This document shows, piece by piece, positions 14,388 through 14,460 of a DNA stretch of 14,460 nucleotides. The stretch is taken from the NCBI GenBank assembly GCA_002501135.1, contig DLRQ01000085.1:1-14460 (forward strand), read 5' to 3'. Origin of the DNA: Candidatus Neomicrothrix sp. UBA7884. Lineage in GTDB: Bacteria > Actinomycetota > Acidimicrobiia > Acidimicrobiales > MedAcidi-G1. The position numbers were made by a program, and so were the translations under genes. The notes beneath the pieces are model-generated. The model searched no databases and was not told where the DNA came from. It saw only the letters and a list, made by a program, of their open reading frames with translations. Positions within the stretch are counted from its first letter, which is position 1. Each line of letters begins with the position of its first letter.

Positions 14388-14460
14388 TTACGCCTCCTCG
14401 TTTTCGTCAACAGCGGCTTCGATGGCTTCGTCGGCCGGTGCCTCCTCAGCCACGGGCTCC
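14388..14460 (-). CDS. rpsP: 3' end of a gene, probably ribosomal protein S16 (partial)
   Basis: The right edge holds the last 23 codons of a gene ending in TAA at 14390-14388, 2 bp before the khpA ATG. The residues are Ala/Glu/Asp-rich (ending AVDENEEA), like the variable acidic C-terminal tails of actinobacterial S16. No conserved S16 core lies in the window, so the assignment rests on the rpsP-khpA-rimM-trmD-rplS gene order. The frame itself is clear. Confidence 0.65.
   Translation of the reverse strand, partial: EPVAEEAPADEAIEAAVDENEEA

Overview
The window is a dense stretch of core bacterial genes, almost all on the minus strand. The organism is most likely a high-GC member of the Actinomycetota. 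The reasons are the high GC content, the order rpsP-khpA-rimM-trmD-rplS / yraN-comM / rpsB-tsf-pyrH-frr-cdsA-dxr-M50 protease-ispG / rimP-nusA-ylxR-infB, the long acidic or Ala/Pro/Glu-rich tails on several translation proteins, GTG starts, and short genes that look leaderless. The sequences resemble Acidimicrobiia more than mycobacteria or streptomycetes, but that class assignment is my inference.

Read in the direction of transcription (right to left), the layout is as follows. (1) 14460-12401: the tail of a gene inferred to be rpsP (S16), then khpA, rimM, trmD and rplS, a ribosome and tRNA maturation operon. A GC-rich hairpin lies just past rplS. (2) 12310-11013: yraN and a broken, truncated comM. 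Two short plus-strand genes (36 aa membrane peptide, 64 aa Cys/His protein) sit between them. (3) 10837-2759: rpsB, tsf, pyrH, frr, cdsA, dxr, an RseP/Rip1-type site-2 protease and ispG, tightly spaced and often overlapping by 4 bp. This unit links translation (S2, EF-Ts, RRF), UMP phosphorylation, phospholipid precursor synthesis (CDP-diacylglycerol), two steps of the MEP isoprenoid pathway and envelope-stress proteolysis. It ends at a strong hairpin with a T-rich tail. (4) 2576-1: rimP, nusA, ylxR and the 5' part of infB, the conserved transcription/translation operon.

I see no phage, insertion sequence, CRISPR array, tRNA, rRNA or clear horizontally acquired island, and no candidate for a wholly new multi-gene system. 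The points of interest are small: ylxR seems to lack any ATG/GTG/TTG start and to begin at ATA inside an ATAA overlap with nusA; comM is reduced to a frameshifted N-terminal fragment, with rnhB, lepB, dprA and xerC missing from where related genomes carry them; hairpins lie at the comM ribosome-binding site, before rpsB and before rimP; and two short actinobacterial-type proteins lie in the comM/yraN gap.
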